A stretch of DNA of 64,000 bases from Dissulfurimicrobium hydrothermale (GCF_022026155.1 NZ_CP085041.1:1210306-1274305); one strand, 5' to 3'; positions 33,992 to 43,646 are shown, numbered from the stretch's first letter. The notes: generated from the letters alone by a model not told the origin. A program made the numbers and translations.

Positions 33992-34020
33992 TCATGGTTT
34001 GTCTGGCACGTCTGTGTCAA
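33992..34020 (-). promoter_or_regulatory. possible internal promoter before arnD
   Basis: On the minus strand TTGACA (34020-34015) with a 17-nt spacer to CCATGA (33997-33992). The -35 is perfect, the -10 poor. It lies in the only sizeable gap of the arn cluster. Confidence 0.3.
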
Positions 34021-34122
34021 GATGCCTCTCGCCGGAAGGCCGTATATCAATTAGGCTATAGGGGGCCTCTTGGAAGGACGGATCGAGCAAGGGTCCTTTT
34101 AAAGTATGGGTTTTAGAGGTAG

Positions 34123-35181
34123 TCAGGCCTCATCCAGCGTACCGAGGTCTTTTACAGTCCCATTGCTCTGGTCGAGCACATAGGCAGAGATGGTACGCCT
34201 AAGGGCCTCTTCGAGGCCGATCTTAGGCGTCCAGCCGAGGACCGTATGTGCACGAGTGATGTCGGGCACCCTATAACCTACGTCCTGATAATCAGGTCCG
34301 TAATAGACCTCGGCAGGCACTTCCCGAAACTCGACTTTGTCGGCAAGGGCGGCGAGGGACGGGAATTCTCTGACGACCTTTATCATGGTCTCCGCAAGTT
34401 CTCGCACAGAATAGTCATTGTTCGGGTTGCCAATATTGAATATCTGGCCGTCGCATCTTCCATTTTTATTTTTTAATATCTCGATCAGACAGTCCAGGCC
34501 GTCATCGACATATGTAAAGCAGCGCCTTTGGCGTCCGCCGTCAACTAGAGTTATTGGTTCACCCCTCAGTATGTGCCCAAGGAACTGCGTCACCACACGT
34601 GAGCTTCCCTCTTTCGGTGTAGTGAGGCTGTCAAGGCCAGGGCCTATCCAATTGAATGGCCTGATGAGCGTAAACTGGAGCCCCCGATCCCTTCCCATCG
34701 CCCAAATAACCCGATCCATCATCTGTTTGGCGCAGGCATAAATCCAGCGTTGTTTGTGTATTGGCCCATAGACCAATAGGCTTGTTTCTTCATTAAATAT
34801 GGGATCTTGGCTCATGCCATACACCTCGCTGGTAGAGGGGAAGATGACCCTCGTTTTGTATTTGGCGCATTGGCGTACGATTCTTAAATTTTCCTCGAAG
34901 TCCAACTCAAAAACCGCGAGCGGATCCTTGACATATGAGGCTGGTGTGGCTATGGCCACGAGCGGTAGGCATACATCACATTTTTTTATATGGTATTCGA
35001 TCCATTCCTTGTTGATGGAGATATCCCCTTCAAGGAAATGGAACCTCGGATCGTGTATGAGTCTGCCCAGCCTGTCGGAGGAGAGATCCATTCCGTATAC
35101 CTCCCACTCAGTCTCGGCCAGGATGCGTCTGACAAGGTGGCTTCCTATGAAACCGTTTACGCCGACAATTAAGATCTTCAA
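34123..35181 (-). CDS. arnA: UDP-glucuronate decarboxylase, ArnA C-terminal-type (stand-alone)
   Basis: 352-residue short-chain dehydrogenase fold. GVNGFIGSHLVRRIL is the NAD loop; PSTSEVYGMS and WIYACAKQMMDR give the Ser/Thr and YxxxK catalytic residues. FTLIRPFNWIGPGLD and RRCFTYVDDGLDCL match the decarboxylase half of ArnA, which turns UDP-glucuronate into UDP-4-keto-pentose. In E. coli this half is fused to a formyltransferase; here the two are separate genes with a 44-nt gap. Confidence 0.9.
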   Translation of the reverse strand: MKILIVGVNGFIGSHLVRRILAETEWEVYGMDLSSDRLGRLIHDPRFHFLEGDISINKEWIEYHIKKCDVCLPLVAIATPASYVKDPLAVFELDFEENLRIVRQCAKYKTRVIFPSTSEVYGMSQDPIFNEETSLLVYGPIHKQRWIYACAKQMMDRVIWAMGRDRGLQFTLIRPFNWIGPGLDSLTTPKEGSSRVVTQFLGHILRGEPITLVDGGRQRRCFTYVDDGLDCLIEILKNKNGRCDGQIFNIGNPNNDYSVRELAETMIKVVREFPSLAALADKVEFREVPAEVYYGPDYQDVGYRVPDITRAHTVLGWTPKIGLEEALRRTISAYVLDQSNGTVKDLGTLDEA

Positions 35182-35225
35182 TTCAAGTTCTCCGTTTGCT
35201 AGATTTTTATATGTAATAGATTGGT

Positions 35226-36164
35226 CTATCCAAGGCTGTATTTGATTATGAATCTGTCTCCATCTCTGACCAATTTTAGGACATCAGGGCATTTATTAGG
35301 CGGTATATCATCTTCGCTGGCGTTAACCAGACGAAGAATGCCCTTACCTGTCTGTACGAATACATTGCATCCTTCAACCTTTATCGTGCCCGGGATAAGT
35401 CCAAGCTCCATGTCGCTCAATGGTTCAGCCCACCAGATTATGAGTTTTTTGCCGTTTAGGAATGAAAATGCCCCTGGATAAGGCCAGGTTACCGCCCTTA
35501 TGAGGTTGTATATGTCACGGGCCGGTAGATTCCAATCAATTATACCATCCTCCGGACGTCTCCCGCCGAAGTATGTGGCAAGGCTGTGATCCTGTGGTGT
35601 CCGTGGCGCCGTGCCGTCCAGGACCCTAGGTATAAATTCTTTAAGGAGTTCGTAGGTCGCAGCCTCCATCTTCTTAAACAAGGTGAAGGCCGTATCGGTC
35701 TCCGAAATATCGACTTCTTTTTGTGCTACGATGTCGCCTGCATCCGCCTTCCTTACCATATGATGCAGCGTGACCCCTCCTTTGGTCTCGCCGAAGATTA
35801 TCTGCCAGTTCACCGGACATCTGCCGCGGTATCTTGGGAGGAGCGAGCCGTGGAGGTTTAATGCGGCTATCTTCGGAATAGCGAGGATCTCTTCTTTTAT
35901 CATATTTCTATAATAGCAGGAAAGTATGACGTCCGGTGAAAGCCTACGGATGAATCCCACCCACTCAGGCGTGTTTACATCGTCAGGATGGTAGACAGGT
36001 ATGCCCATCGATCCAGCCATCGCCCTGAGAGATTCAAACCATATGTTTTCATTGGGGTTGTCTTGATGGGTTATCACTGCCGAAACGTCCACGCCGGTTT
36101 CTTTCAAGGCCTTTAGGGCGACACACCCCATATTGTGGTAACCGAAAAGCACTACCGACATCAC
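35226..36164 (-). CDS. UDP-L-Ara4N formyltransferase, ArnA N-terminal-type (stand-alone)
   Basis: 312 residues of the methionyl-tRNA-formyltransferase fold. LNLHGSLLPRYRGRCPVNW holds the catalytic Asn/His, HHMVRKADAGDIVAQ the catalytic Asp. VSAVITHQDNPNENIW, near residues 30-45, is typical of the ArnA N-half. It uses 10-formyl-THF to formylate UDP-Ara4N, a transient protection step before ArnC. It overlaps arnT by 4 nt. Confidence 0.92.
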   Translation of the reverse strand: MMSVVLFGYHNMGCVALKALKETGVDVSAVITHQDNPNENIWFESLRAMAGSMGIPVYHPDDVNTPEWVGFIRRLSPDVILSCYYRNMIKEEILAIPKIAALNLHGSLLPRYRGRCPVNWQIIFGETKGGVTLHHMVRKADAGDIVAQKEVDISETDTAFTLFKKMEAATYELLKEFIPRVLDGTAPRTPQDHSLATYFGGRRPEDGIIDWNLPARDIYNLIRAVTWPYPGAFSFLNGKKLIIWWAEPLSDMELGLIPGTIKVEGCNVFVQTGKGILRLVNASEDDIPPNKCPDVLKLVRDGDRFIIKYSLG

Positions 36165-37885
36165 TTACCCCTTTGGCCTTTTATAAACCAGGCCACATGT
36201 TTAGCCATCAATTTCCCCTTGCTCGTTTCCCACGGGTTGACGGATTCCCTGATGTCAGGTCCTCTCGCTGCACCACTTGTGCCAAAGATAATACCGGATA
36301 GTTCATTGGCATATCTCTGGGTAGTAATAATAAGTTTATCCCCATTGCCCCCATTTAGAAAGGCGCTGACGTCATTTTTATCCTTCAATATCTTGATCGG
36401 GCCTGGCATGTCTAGATAAAATACCAGGTTGGTTATAGTCTTCGGATAGAATGCGACAGAGCCTTGCGATATATTGGGCAGCCTTTGGCGGACATCTTCC
36501 ACAAATGCCCTTTCTGTTCTGTAGTTGTCGAGCATATTAAATTGTATGCAAAAAAGGCCGCCCATGATTATCGCCGTGCTTAACAAAACTGCGGCGGTCT
36601 TTGGGGCGATGCCTGTGAGGGACTTGAGCGTTTCAGGTAATATACGTCTTAAAAACAGGGGTAAAAGGGCCATGAGTCCGATTAATACCGTCGCGATCTT
36701 GAACGCAGATGGGGTATAAAACCCAGTGAATCTTTCAAGTATGGGCAATATAACAGGGCTTAAGACCTCGATAAATGAGGCGGCGAGGACAATCCATGTC
36801 TGAATGAGCAGTGCAGTCTTTTTAAAACCGTTTTCCCCTGTCTTTTCAAGAAATACTGCAACCAGCAGGGCTGAGAAGGGGAATATGGGCAGGATGTAGT
36901 AGCTTCGCCTTGAGCCTGATGCAGTAAAAAAAAGGAATATTAGAAAAAATACAGTAATAAGCCACGTCGTTTTTTCGTCTAGTCGTTTCCATGAGGCGGT
37001 TGTCTTTGCCAGCGCCGCTATCAAGAGTGGGCTCCATGGCATGAAGAGCAGCGGGAGATAGTAAAAATAGACATAAAAAGGCTCTTTATGGTCAAATGGT
37101 TCGAAAAAACGCTGGATGTTTTCTTTGAATACCATAAACAATCCGTTTTCGCTGTAGTTTTTCGCTGTAATTGTCGCATAGACAAAAGGAGAGAGATATA
37201 TCGCAAGCCCGATCATAAGGGCCAGGATGTGCCCTTGCGTAAAGATGGCCTTCCAGCGACCCCGTCTTAATAGATCGGGGGCGATGGCGATCATCGGTAT
37301 CACTACTGAGGTCAGGCCCTTTGTGTGCGCCCCGATAAAGCATATGAGATAGAAGACGATGGAGATGTAAAAGGCATCCATGCCCTTCATATTTTCAAGG
37401 CCATCCCGTTTTGACCAATACCATGCTACTGCCAGGATGGAGGCTGCCAGATTTTCTGTGTCACTGACCCCGGTACGGGACCAAAATATCATGCCATAGG
37501 CGGTCAAGAGTATCCATCCAGCCACCAGGCCTGTTTCCCTTGACCACAACCTCCTGCCGAGGTCCATGACGGCCCAAAGGCTCAATGCCCCTGCAATAGC
37601 ACTTGGAAGCCTCAAGGCCCATTCATTGAGTCCGCCTGTAATAAAAGAGGCAAGGGCTATTAGCCAATAGCTAAGAAGCGGTTTATCAAAATAGGGTTCC
37701 CAATTGACGGCAGGATGGAAAAAGTCGTGTTTTATGAACATCTCGCGTACTATCTCGGCCCAGCGTCCTTCTGCTACATAGAGGCTTCTTCCGCCCACCC
37801 CCCAGAAGAGTATGATCACCGCGGCGGCCCAAAAAACGGCCGTAAAATAGTCCTTTTTCGTCCTTATCGCTATCGTGTTATTCAT
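36161..37885 (-). CDS. arnT: ArnT-type lipid A 4-amino-4-deoxy-L-arabinosyltransferase
   Basis: 574 residues from the ATG at 37885, an integral membrane GT-C enzyme with about a dozen hydrophobic segments and a C-terminal soluble part. The first periplasmic loop, YVAEGRWAEIVREMF, holds the acidic catalytic residue region, and NWEPYFDKPLLSYWL is the family PPL-type motif. ArnT moves Ara4N from undecaprenyl phosphate to lipid A phosphates, lowering the negative charge. A start at 37909 would lie deeper inside arnC and is less likely. Confidence 0.88.
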   Translation of the reverse strand: MNNTIAIRTKKDYFTAVFWAAAVIILFWGVGGRSLYVAEGRWAEIVREMFIKHDFFHPAVNWEPYFDKPLLSYWLIALASFITGGLNEWALRLPSAIAGALSLWAVMDLGRRLWSRETGLVAGWILLTAYGMIFWSRTGVSDTENLAASILAVAWYWSKRDGLENMKGMDAFYISIVFYLICFIGAHTKGLTSVVIPMIAIAPDLLRRGRWKAIFTQGHILALMIGLAIYLSPFVYATITAKNYSENGLFMVFKENIQRFFEPFDHKEPFYVYFYYLPLLFMPWSPLLIAALAKTTASWKRLDEKTTWLITVFFLIFLFFTASGSRRSYYILPIFPFSALLVAVFLEKTGENGFKKTALLIQTWIVLAASFIEVLSPVILPILERFTGFYTPSAFKIATVLIGLMALLPLFLRRILPETLKSLTGIAPKTAAVLLSTAIIMGGLFCIQFNMLDNYRTERAFVEDVRQRLPNISQGSVAFYPKTITNLVFYLDMPGPIKILKDKNDVSAFLNGGNGDKLIITTQRYANELSGIIFGTSGAARGPDIRESVNPWETSKGKLMAKHVAWFIKGQRGK

Positions 37886-38825
37886 TGCGGTATATCTCCC
37901 TAAGCACATAACCCGGCCGGCCCCTTACTGCCTGGAATATGCGGCCTATATAATCCCCGATCAAGCCGAGTGCAAAGAACTGGCCGCCGACAATAAAAAA
38001 AAGTACGGCAAACAAGGTGAAGACCCCTTCTGCCGCCCAACCGGCGCCGAAATATAGCCTCATGGCAAGTATAAACGCGCCCAAAAAGAGACCCAAGGCG
38101 GCGACTGCCGCACCCACAAAAAAGAGTATCCTCAACGGCCACATGGAAAAGCCAAGCATCAGGTCAAGCTGAAGACCCAGGAGTTTCATGAGTGAGTATT
38201 TAGAGCGCCCGCCCGCCCGTTCTTCATGTCTGACAGGTATCTCAACCGGATTCCTGGCGAAAAAAGTGGCGAGGGCAGGTATGAATGTTCGATATTCTGG
38301 ATTTGAAAGTATCCCATTCACCACCTCGCGGCTGTAGCCTCTTAGCATACAGCCGAAATCTTGAAGCGATATGCCCGACATCTTTGTCGTAAGTTTGTTT
38401 GTAATGCGGGATGCGAATTTCCTGAACAAGGTGTCTTTCCTGCCCTGCCTTATTGTTCCGATTAGGTCATGGCCCTTTCTGAATGCGTCGAGGAGTCTTG
38501 GTACCTCTTCTGGTGGGTTTTGGAGGTCTGCGTCAAGGGTGACGACCCACTCCCCGCGCGAGATCCTGAAGCCTGCCATGACAGCTGAATGCTGCCCAAA
38601 ATTTCTCGCCAGATCTACTACCACCATGCCTTTGCGCCGTTTCTTCTCCTCAAGGAGGAGTTTTAATGTGGCATCCCTTGAGCCGTCGTTTACACAAACC
38701 ACCTCCCATGATTCTGGGATGGTATTGAGTGTATCGAAGAGCCTCTTTAACAGGGCCGTTACATTTGCCTCTTCATTATAGAATGGAATTACCACGGATA
38801 CCTTTGGTTTGGTTTCGCTTGCCAT
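37878..38825 (-). CDS. arnC: undecaprenyl-phosphate Ara4FN transferase (ArnC, GT2)
   Basis: 315 residues. N-terminal GT2 domain with VVIPFYNEEANVTALL, VCVNDGSRDAT and VTLDADLQNPPEE (DxD-type metal site); YSREVVNGILS and HEERAGGRSKYSLMKL are ArnC/polyprenyl-transferase motifs. Two C-terminal TM helices at about 230-255 and 270-295. It transfers Ara4FN to undecaprenyl phosphate at the inner face of the membrane. It overlaps arnT by 8 nt. Confidence 0.92.
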   Translation of the reverse strand: MASETKPKVSVVIPFYNEEANVTALLKRLFDTLNTIPESWEVVCVNDGSRDATLKLLLEEKKRRKGMVVVDLARNFGQHSAVMAGFRISRGEWVVTLDADLQNPPEEVPRLLDAFRKGHDLIGTIRQGRKDTLFRKFASRITNKLTTKMSGISLQDFGCMLRGYSREVVNGILSNPEYRTFIPALATFFARNPVEIPVRHEERAGGRSKYSLMKLLGLQLDLMLGFSMWPLRILFFVGAAVAALGLFLGAFILAMRLYFGAGWAAEGVFTLFAVLFFIVGGQFFALGLIGDYIGRIFQAVRGRPGYVLREIYRNE

Positions 38826-38838
38826 GTTTCGTCTTTAG

Positions 38839-40029
38839 CTATCTCTCATATCGTTTGATTATACGTTTCATAGCCGATATCACATCAGCCTGATCATTTT
38901 CTTCAAGCGTCGGATATAGTGGGAGTGAAAACAGGCGCTCGCTGTTCCATTCGGCGTTGGGGAGCATCCCTTTTTGAAAACCATAGTGTTCGCGGTAGTA
39001 TCTTTGGAGATGCACGGCTGGAAAATGCAGGCCGGTTCCGATGTTTTCTTCCTGCAGCGCCAGGATGAATTGATCTCTGTCTATAGTAAGGGCCTCTATC
39101 TCAAGCCTGACGACAAAAAGGTGCCATGTATGTCTGTGTTTGTATGGTACACTCCCAAGGGGCGTTATTCTGGGAACATCGGCAAGGAGCTTTCTGTAAT
39201 TTGATGCGAGCTTGGCCCGTTTTTCATTGAATTTTTCCAATTTTTTAAGTTGATGTATGCCGATTGCGGCCTGGATATCCATCATATTGTATTTAAAGCC
39301 TGGTTCTTCCACCTCATACTGGGGGCTGCCGCCTTTTGAGTAGCGCCTCCATGCATCCCTTGATATGCCGTGAAACCTGAGTCTGCGCATCCTGGCAGAA
39401 CGTTCTTCATTGTTGCAGACTATCATTCCACCTTCACCTGTGGTTATGTTTTTGATCACATGAAAGCTGAAGACAGCGGCATCCGAGCCATTTTTGCTGT
39501 TTCCGATGACACGGCCTTTATATTCAGTTCCTACGGCATGGGCCGCGTCTTCTATGAGATAAAGCCTATACCTTTTGCATATCTCAGAAAGGGCGTCCAT
39601 GTCGCACGGCGCACCTGCGAAATGCACCGGGATTACAGCCCTTGTCCTTGGAGTGATTGAACGCTCGACGTCGTAAGGGTCGATCTGGAGCGTCTCCTTG
39701 TCCACATCAGCGAATATAGGCCTTGCCCCGCAGATTTCGATGGTATTTACCGTGGATGGCCAGGTAATGGGTGTTGTGATAACCTCGTCTTCAGGACCAA
39801 GGTCAAGCGTCTTGAGCACCAAATGTAGCCCCGAAGTGGCTGAGTTTACTGAAATCGCAGCCTTTGCACCGGTAAGCTCCATAAACGCTTCTTCAAGCTT
39901 GAGTACCTTCGGTCCAGTGGTGAGCCATCCTGAGCGGAGGCTGTCGATTACCTCGCTTATCTCTTCTTCGCCTATTGTAGGTCTTGAAAACGGCAAAAAA
40001 TCTTCCCTTGTCGGTCTATTTGATGTCAT
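38839..40029 (-). CDS. arnB: UDP-4-amino-4-deoxy-L-arabinose aminotransferase (ArnB)
   Basis: 396 residues, PLP enzyme of the DegT/DnrJ/EryC1 type. The ATG at 40029 has AAGGAG upstream and is joined to arnE by TAATG. LPFSRPTIGEEEI at the start, SATSGLHLVLKTL, LIEDAAHAVGTEY, and FSFHVIKNITTGEGGM with the PLP Lys are present. It makes UDP-Ara4N from the 4-keto-pentose with glutamate. Confidence 0.93.
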   Translation of the reverse strand: MTSNRPTREDFLPFSRPTIGEEEISEVIDSLRSGWLTTGPKVLKLEEAFMELTGAKAAISVNSATSGLHLVLKTLDLGPEDEVITTPITWPSTVNTIEICGARPIFADVDKETLQIDPYDVERSITPRTRAVIPVHFAGAPCDMDALSEICKRYRLYLIEDAAHAVGTEYKGRVIGNSKNGSDAAVFSFHVIKNITTGEGGMIVCNNEERSARMRRLRFHGISRDAWRRYSKGGSPQYEVEEPGFKYNMMDIQAAIGIHQLKKLEKFNEKRAKLASNYRKLLADVPRITPLGSVPYKHRHTWHLFVVRLEIEALTIDRDQFILALQEENIGTGLHFPAVHLQRYYREHYGFQKGMLPNAEWNSERLFSLPLYPTLEENDQADVISAMKRIIKRYER

Positions 40030-40400
40030 TAGCCGCTCCTTGTTATGAGATATACCCCGAGACAGATGGTAATTATGCCAGCCCATCGCATTGGGCCGAC
40101 CGCCTCCCCGAAAAACGCCATGCCGGATAGCGCAGCTACTATATAGCCTACGCTTAAAAATGGATATGCAAAGCTTACATCGACTCTTGAAAGGACGAGG
40201 AGCCAGACCACAAGGCTTATGACATAACAGGAGAGCCCCAGGAGCACATAGGGGCTTGATGCCACTTTTACTCCTATCGGGATCAGATTTTCCATTGAAA
40301 AAGTGAATTCTCCTATTGTACGCATCCCTTGTTTCAGGGCGATTTGGGCGAATGCATTGAGAAATACCCCAAGCAGAATGATCGGCAGATATCTGTTCAT
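40029..40400 (-). CDS. ArnE/ArnF-like SMR-family flippase subunit
   Basis: 123 residues with four hydrophobic helices (about 3-20, 47-66, 70-92, 100-120). FAQIALKQGM and SFAYPFLSVGYIVAALSG are small-multidrug-resistance-type motifs. In E. coli ArnE and ArnF together flip undecaprenyl-phosphate-Ara4N to the periplasmic side; here only one such gene is in the cluster, so it may act alone or with a distant partner. 4-nt overlap with the upstream transferase. Confidence 0.85.
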   Translation of the reverse strand: MNRYLPIILLGVFLNAFAQIALKQGMRTIGEFTFSMENLIPIGVKVASSPYVLLGLSCYVISLVVWLLVLSRVDVSFAYPFLSVGYIVAALSGMAFFGEAVGPMRWAGIITICLGVYLITRSG

Positions 40401-42061
40401 AATTGCCTTACGGTTACAGCCGTGACCTCCTTTTTGTGGATGTGGCCTATGGCGGTCTGAGTAAATGCAAGGGTGTGTCGAGTCCTTTCTTCAAGTTCAA
40501 GTATGTCTTTTTTGTATCCAACCATAATAAATTTTGTGGGAAGCATATATCTTTTAAGGTCTTTTACGGACTTCGGTATAAACAAGATGTCTTTTGACAG
40601 TGTTTTGCTGAACAGGGCGTATTTGACACCATCACCATCTTGTTTTATGCCATAGAGGACTATTTGCATCGGTCTTTTCAGATCCCTTTCGGCGTCCATT
40701 ACAAAACTCTTTCCTGATTCGGCCTTGGATAAAGCGGGCTCAAAGATGAGTTCGTATCCTGAAATCCCACATGCCAGGATGAGTGCGGTCATGGACGGGA
40801 GCACCGTCTCAAGACTTGCTCGTTTTATAATTAAAAGCCAGCCCGCGATGACCACCGACAACCATATTAAAACCATGAAGGTCGGCACGGCAAGGCCAAA
40901 TGGCGGCCTGAATACGCATACAAGGCCGACAATCAACAAAACAGCCAAGACGATGCCGGCAAGTCGGAGATATAGCCTATTATGTCTTGGGATGGGCGTG
41001 TTTACCACATTTTGGACGGCCATGCCAATGAGGATCGAAAGCGCCGGCAGGAGCGGCACAAGATATCTCCCATGTCTTGAGCTTGCGAGGCTAAAGATCA
41101 AAAGGACCGAGAAAAGCCAGGCCAATGAAAGCCGTAAGATATTATTTTCGGAAACGCCAATGACGAACGATCTTGCGCCTGACGCCTTTGATCTGAACGT
41201 CATAATCCCCCACGAAATTATCCAAATCCACCAGGGCCCTATACCCTGGGCTAAAAATATAGCGTAGTAATATGCAGGTTTATTCGCCTCCTCCCCAACC
41301 CTTCCAGTCACCTGGGCGGTCAGTATCTTTTGTGCAAGTGCTGTTCCGCCGGTATGCCAGGCGTAAAGAAGTTCACCCCCCATCAAGAGCGCACCCAATA
41401 ACCCGATGAAGATGAAAAAGGGCAAGAGATCCCTGAATCTGCCACTCAGGATTAGATACCCGCCCCAGATGGCCAACGGCAGAATGACCCCTATTAGACC
41501 TTTTGTCAGGAACGCAAGGGATATGGCAAGGGCGACGAATAAATAATGCCTGAAGTTGATTTTCTTATTTTGTAGTAGATTTTTATCCTTCGAAAACAGG
41601 TATAGGATAGAAAGGCCGACAAAAAATGCAAGCAGCATATCGATCGCCGCATGGGCTGCCTCTTGCCAGAACTGGGGGTTAGATGCAAGTATCACGGCCG
41701 AGAAAAGACCTACACGTCTTGAGACCTTTGAACCGAGCTTGGACGTAATGGCCACGAGACCTGCAGCAGAGATGGCGCTTGGCAATACAGCGCTGAGTGT
41801 CGAGATATGTCCGGTGGGCATGGAAAAGACTGCTTCAAGCCAGAAATAGAGCGGGGTGTAGTCCGGATAGATATTGCCGAAAGCGGTTGGGAAAAAGCCC
41901 AGGCCTCTTTCGAGCATCTCGCGCGCTATGAGTGCAGTCCTGGCCTCCAAGCCGTAGAGGTCCCTGAGTGGTGCAGTCCAGATATATAATACGAAGGCTG
42001 CGACGGCGACAATGATGTGCCATGGTCCTTTATTATCCCTTTCATAGTCGGATGAATCCAA
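40397..42061 (-). CDS. second ArnT/PMT-type membrane glycosyltransferase
   Basis: 554 residues, polytopic, GT39-like. DLYGLEARTALIAREML carries the first-loop acidic residue and YPDYTPLYFWLEAVF the conserved aromatic/Pro motif. It resembles ArnT but is clearly distinct from the other one in the cluster. It is the first gene of the arn transcript. It may attach Ara4N to a second site or acceptor, or transfer another lipid-linked sugar. Confidence 0.82.
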   Translation of the reverse strand: MDSSDYERDNKGPWHIIVAVAAFVLYIWTAPLRDLYGLEARTALIAREMLERGLGFFPTAFGNIYPDYTPLYFWLEAVFSMPTGHISTLSAVLPSAISAAGLVAITSKLGSKVSRRVGLFSAVILASNPQFWQEAAHAAIDMLLAFFVGLSILYLFSKDKNLLQNKKINFRHYLFVALAISLAFLTKGLIGVILPLAIWGGYLILSGRFRDLLPFFIFIGLLGALLMGGELLYAWHTGGTALAQKILTAQVTGRVGEEANKPAYYYAIFLAQGIGPWWIWIISWGIMTFRSKASGARSFVIGVSENNILRLSLAWLFSVLLIFSLASSRHGRYLVPLLPALSILIGMAVQNVVNTPIPRHNRLYLRLAGIVLAVLLIVGLVCVFRPPFGLAVPTFMVLIWLSVVIAGWLLIIKRASLETVLPSMTALILACGISGYELIFEPALSKAESGKSFVMDAERDLKRPMQIVLYGIKQDGDGVKYALFSKTLSKDILFIPKSVKDLKRYMLPTKFIMVGYKKDILELEERTRHTLAFTQTAIGHIHKKEVTAVTVRQL

Positions 42062-42119
42062 ACTGAATAGCGTCAGGGCCTGCCTCCATTTAGTTTTTCT
42101 GATGACAAAATCATTAATA

Positions 42120-42162
42120 ATTATACAGGCCAGAGATTAACAATTGTTTCCAGCAAGATTAA
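42120..42162 (-). promoter_or_regulatory. arn operon promoter with direct-repeat regulator site
   Basis: On the minus strand TATAAT (42125-42120) has no good -35. Instead TTAATCT occurs twice, at 42162-42156 and 42140-42134, exactly 22 bp apart, the nearer copy ending 8 nt before the -10. Direct repeats in helical phase over the -35 region are what OmpR/PmrA-type activators bind, and the upstream genes encode such a regulator. Seen in sequence; the function is inferred. Confidence 0.5.
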
Positions 42163-42176
42163 AAATCGGTAATGAT

Positions 42177-43646
42177 TCAAGCGAGATCCCCTGAAGCGCC
42201 AGATATGATAGGGCCTTCTCCAGCCGGTATGAATATAATGAAAGTTGATCCCTTTTCGGGCGTGCTTTTGACCTCGATTCTTCCCCTGTGGGCATGAATC
42301 ACCGCCCTCACAAGGCTGAGACCCAACCCTAGACCTCTTTGTGAACGGCTTTTATCCGCACGGAATAGGCGGTCGAATATCCTCGGCAAGTCATTCTGAG
42401 TTATTCCGGCACCTGTGTCTTTGACGGAGATGATGAGCTCCTTTCCTGTTTCAGTCTTGTCAGCGTTTATGAAGACACTCCCGCCCTTTTCTGTGTATTT
42501 GATCGCATTGTCGAGCAGATTGGCTATGGCTTGGCGGAACCGATTTGGATCGATCCGAGCCAGCAGACCCTTAGGTGCCGTCACCGATATGCTTATACCC
42601 TTGGTTTCCGCTACGTACTGATAGAGTTCAGCTATGTCTTTTATGATGCGGCCAACATCTGAATCCTCGAATCTGAGCCTTAACGTCCCTGTCTCGGCCT
42701 CCGAGATGTCCATGAGGGTGTTGAGCATGGAGGATATGCGCTCCGCCTCCTCTGCGCAATCCATAAGGGCCTCACGTAGCCTTTCCTTGTCGTTGTCAGC
42801 TGCCAGTGTAGTCTCGATCACGGCCCTGATGCGAGTGATGGGGGTCCTAAGGTCGTGGGCTACGTTGTCGAGGGCCTCTTTCATGCCGTTTACAAGGGTC
42901 TCAATCTTCTTCAGCATCTCATTAAAGAGCCTGATAAGCTCGTCCAATTCATCCCCTGTATTGCGGGACGGCACCCTCGCGCTTATTTTTCCGCTGCCTA
43001 TTGTCTTTACGGTGGAGATTAGGTCCCTGATGGGCCGCAGGGTACGGAAGGCAAGGAAACCCCCGCCTATTAGGCTGAGCATGACGGTCGAGGCTATGAT
43101 GCAGGCGAATATAATCTGGAATTCTTCGAGCAGATCTTCTTTAGCATCCAGGCTTCTCCCTACCTCTATGATAGTTCCGTCGGCAAGGCGGCTGTAGGCG
43201 GTTTCGATGGTGTCTTCTTCGCCCTCGCTCTTCAGTCTTAGTTTTATAAACAGCCAACCCTTTTTATTTTGCGGGATATTTTTTTCAATTTCATCTTTAA
43301 GTGTGTTGTAAAGTGTGTTGTACGGCCTTGGTATGTTTAAAAATAGGGTTTTGTTTTTTGCGTCGGCTATCCTTACAAAGAAGGTCGAGGCCTTATCTTT
43401 GGCCTGTTCGAGCCTGATCTTGTCTATGATACCCCTCCAGCCTTCGATTTTATATGCCAGGTTGTATTCGTTGAGTTCATCTTCGATAATACCTCGGTTG
43501 TCGTCTTCAATAGCAGAGGTAAGGAGCACGTAGGCTATTCCGAATATTATGAGTGAACTGATGAGGAATATAGATGAATACCAAAGGGTCAGCCTGAAGC
43601 CTATCGCCCTCGGCATCTTCAATATCTCAGGAATTTTTAAGGACAT
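42177..43646 (-). CDS. sensor histidine kinase (PmrB/QseC-like)
   Basis: 489 residues: TM1 at about 17-37, periplasmic sensor to about 175, TM2 at about 180-203, HAMP to about 255, then HisKA with NVAHDLRTPITRIRA (phospho-His) and HATPase with LLDNAIKYTEKGG, VKDTGAGIT and RGLGLGLSLV. It overlaps the regulator gene by 20 nt and is 115 nt upstream of the arn cluster on the same strand. The position suggests it senses envelope stress and controls lipid A modification, as PmrB does; the ligand is unknown. Confidence 0.88.
   Translation of the reverse strand: MSLKIPEILKMPRAIGFRLTLWYSSIFLISSLIIFGIAYVLLTSAIEDDNRGIIEDELNEYNLAYKIEGWRGIIDKIRLEQAKDKASTFFVRIADAKNKTLFLNIPRPYNTLYNTLKDEIEKNIPQNKKGWLFIKLRLKSEGEEDTIETAYSRLADGTIIEVGRSLDAKEDLLEEFQIIFACIIASTVMLSLIGGGFLAFRTLRPIRDLISTVKTIGSGKISARVPSRNTGDELDELIRLFNEMLKKIETLVNGMKEALDNVAHDLRTPITRIRAVIETTLAADNDKERLREALMDCAEEAERISSMLNTLMDISEAETGTLRLRFEDSDVGRIIKDIAELYQYVAETKGISISVTAPKGLLARIDPNRFRQAIANLLDNAIKYTEKGGSVFINADKTETGKELIISVKDTGAGITQNDLPRIFDRLFRADKSRSQRGLGLGLSLVRAVIHAHRGRIEVKSTPEKGSTFIIFIPAGEGPIISGASGDLA

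Noticed and set aside
33805-34116. Plus-strand open frame in the arnD upstream region
   Set aside because: It is mostly antisense to arnD and has no ribosome-binding site or recognisable protein features.
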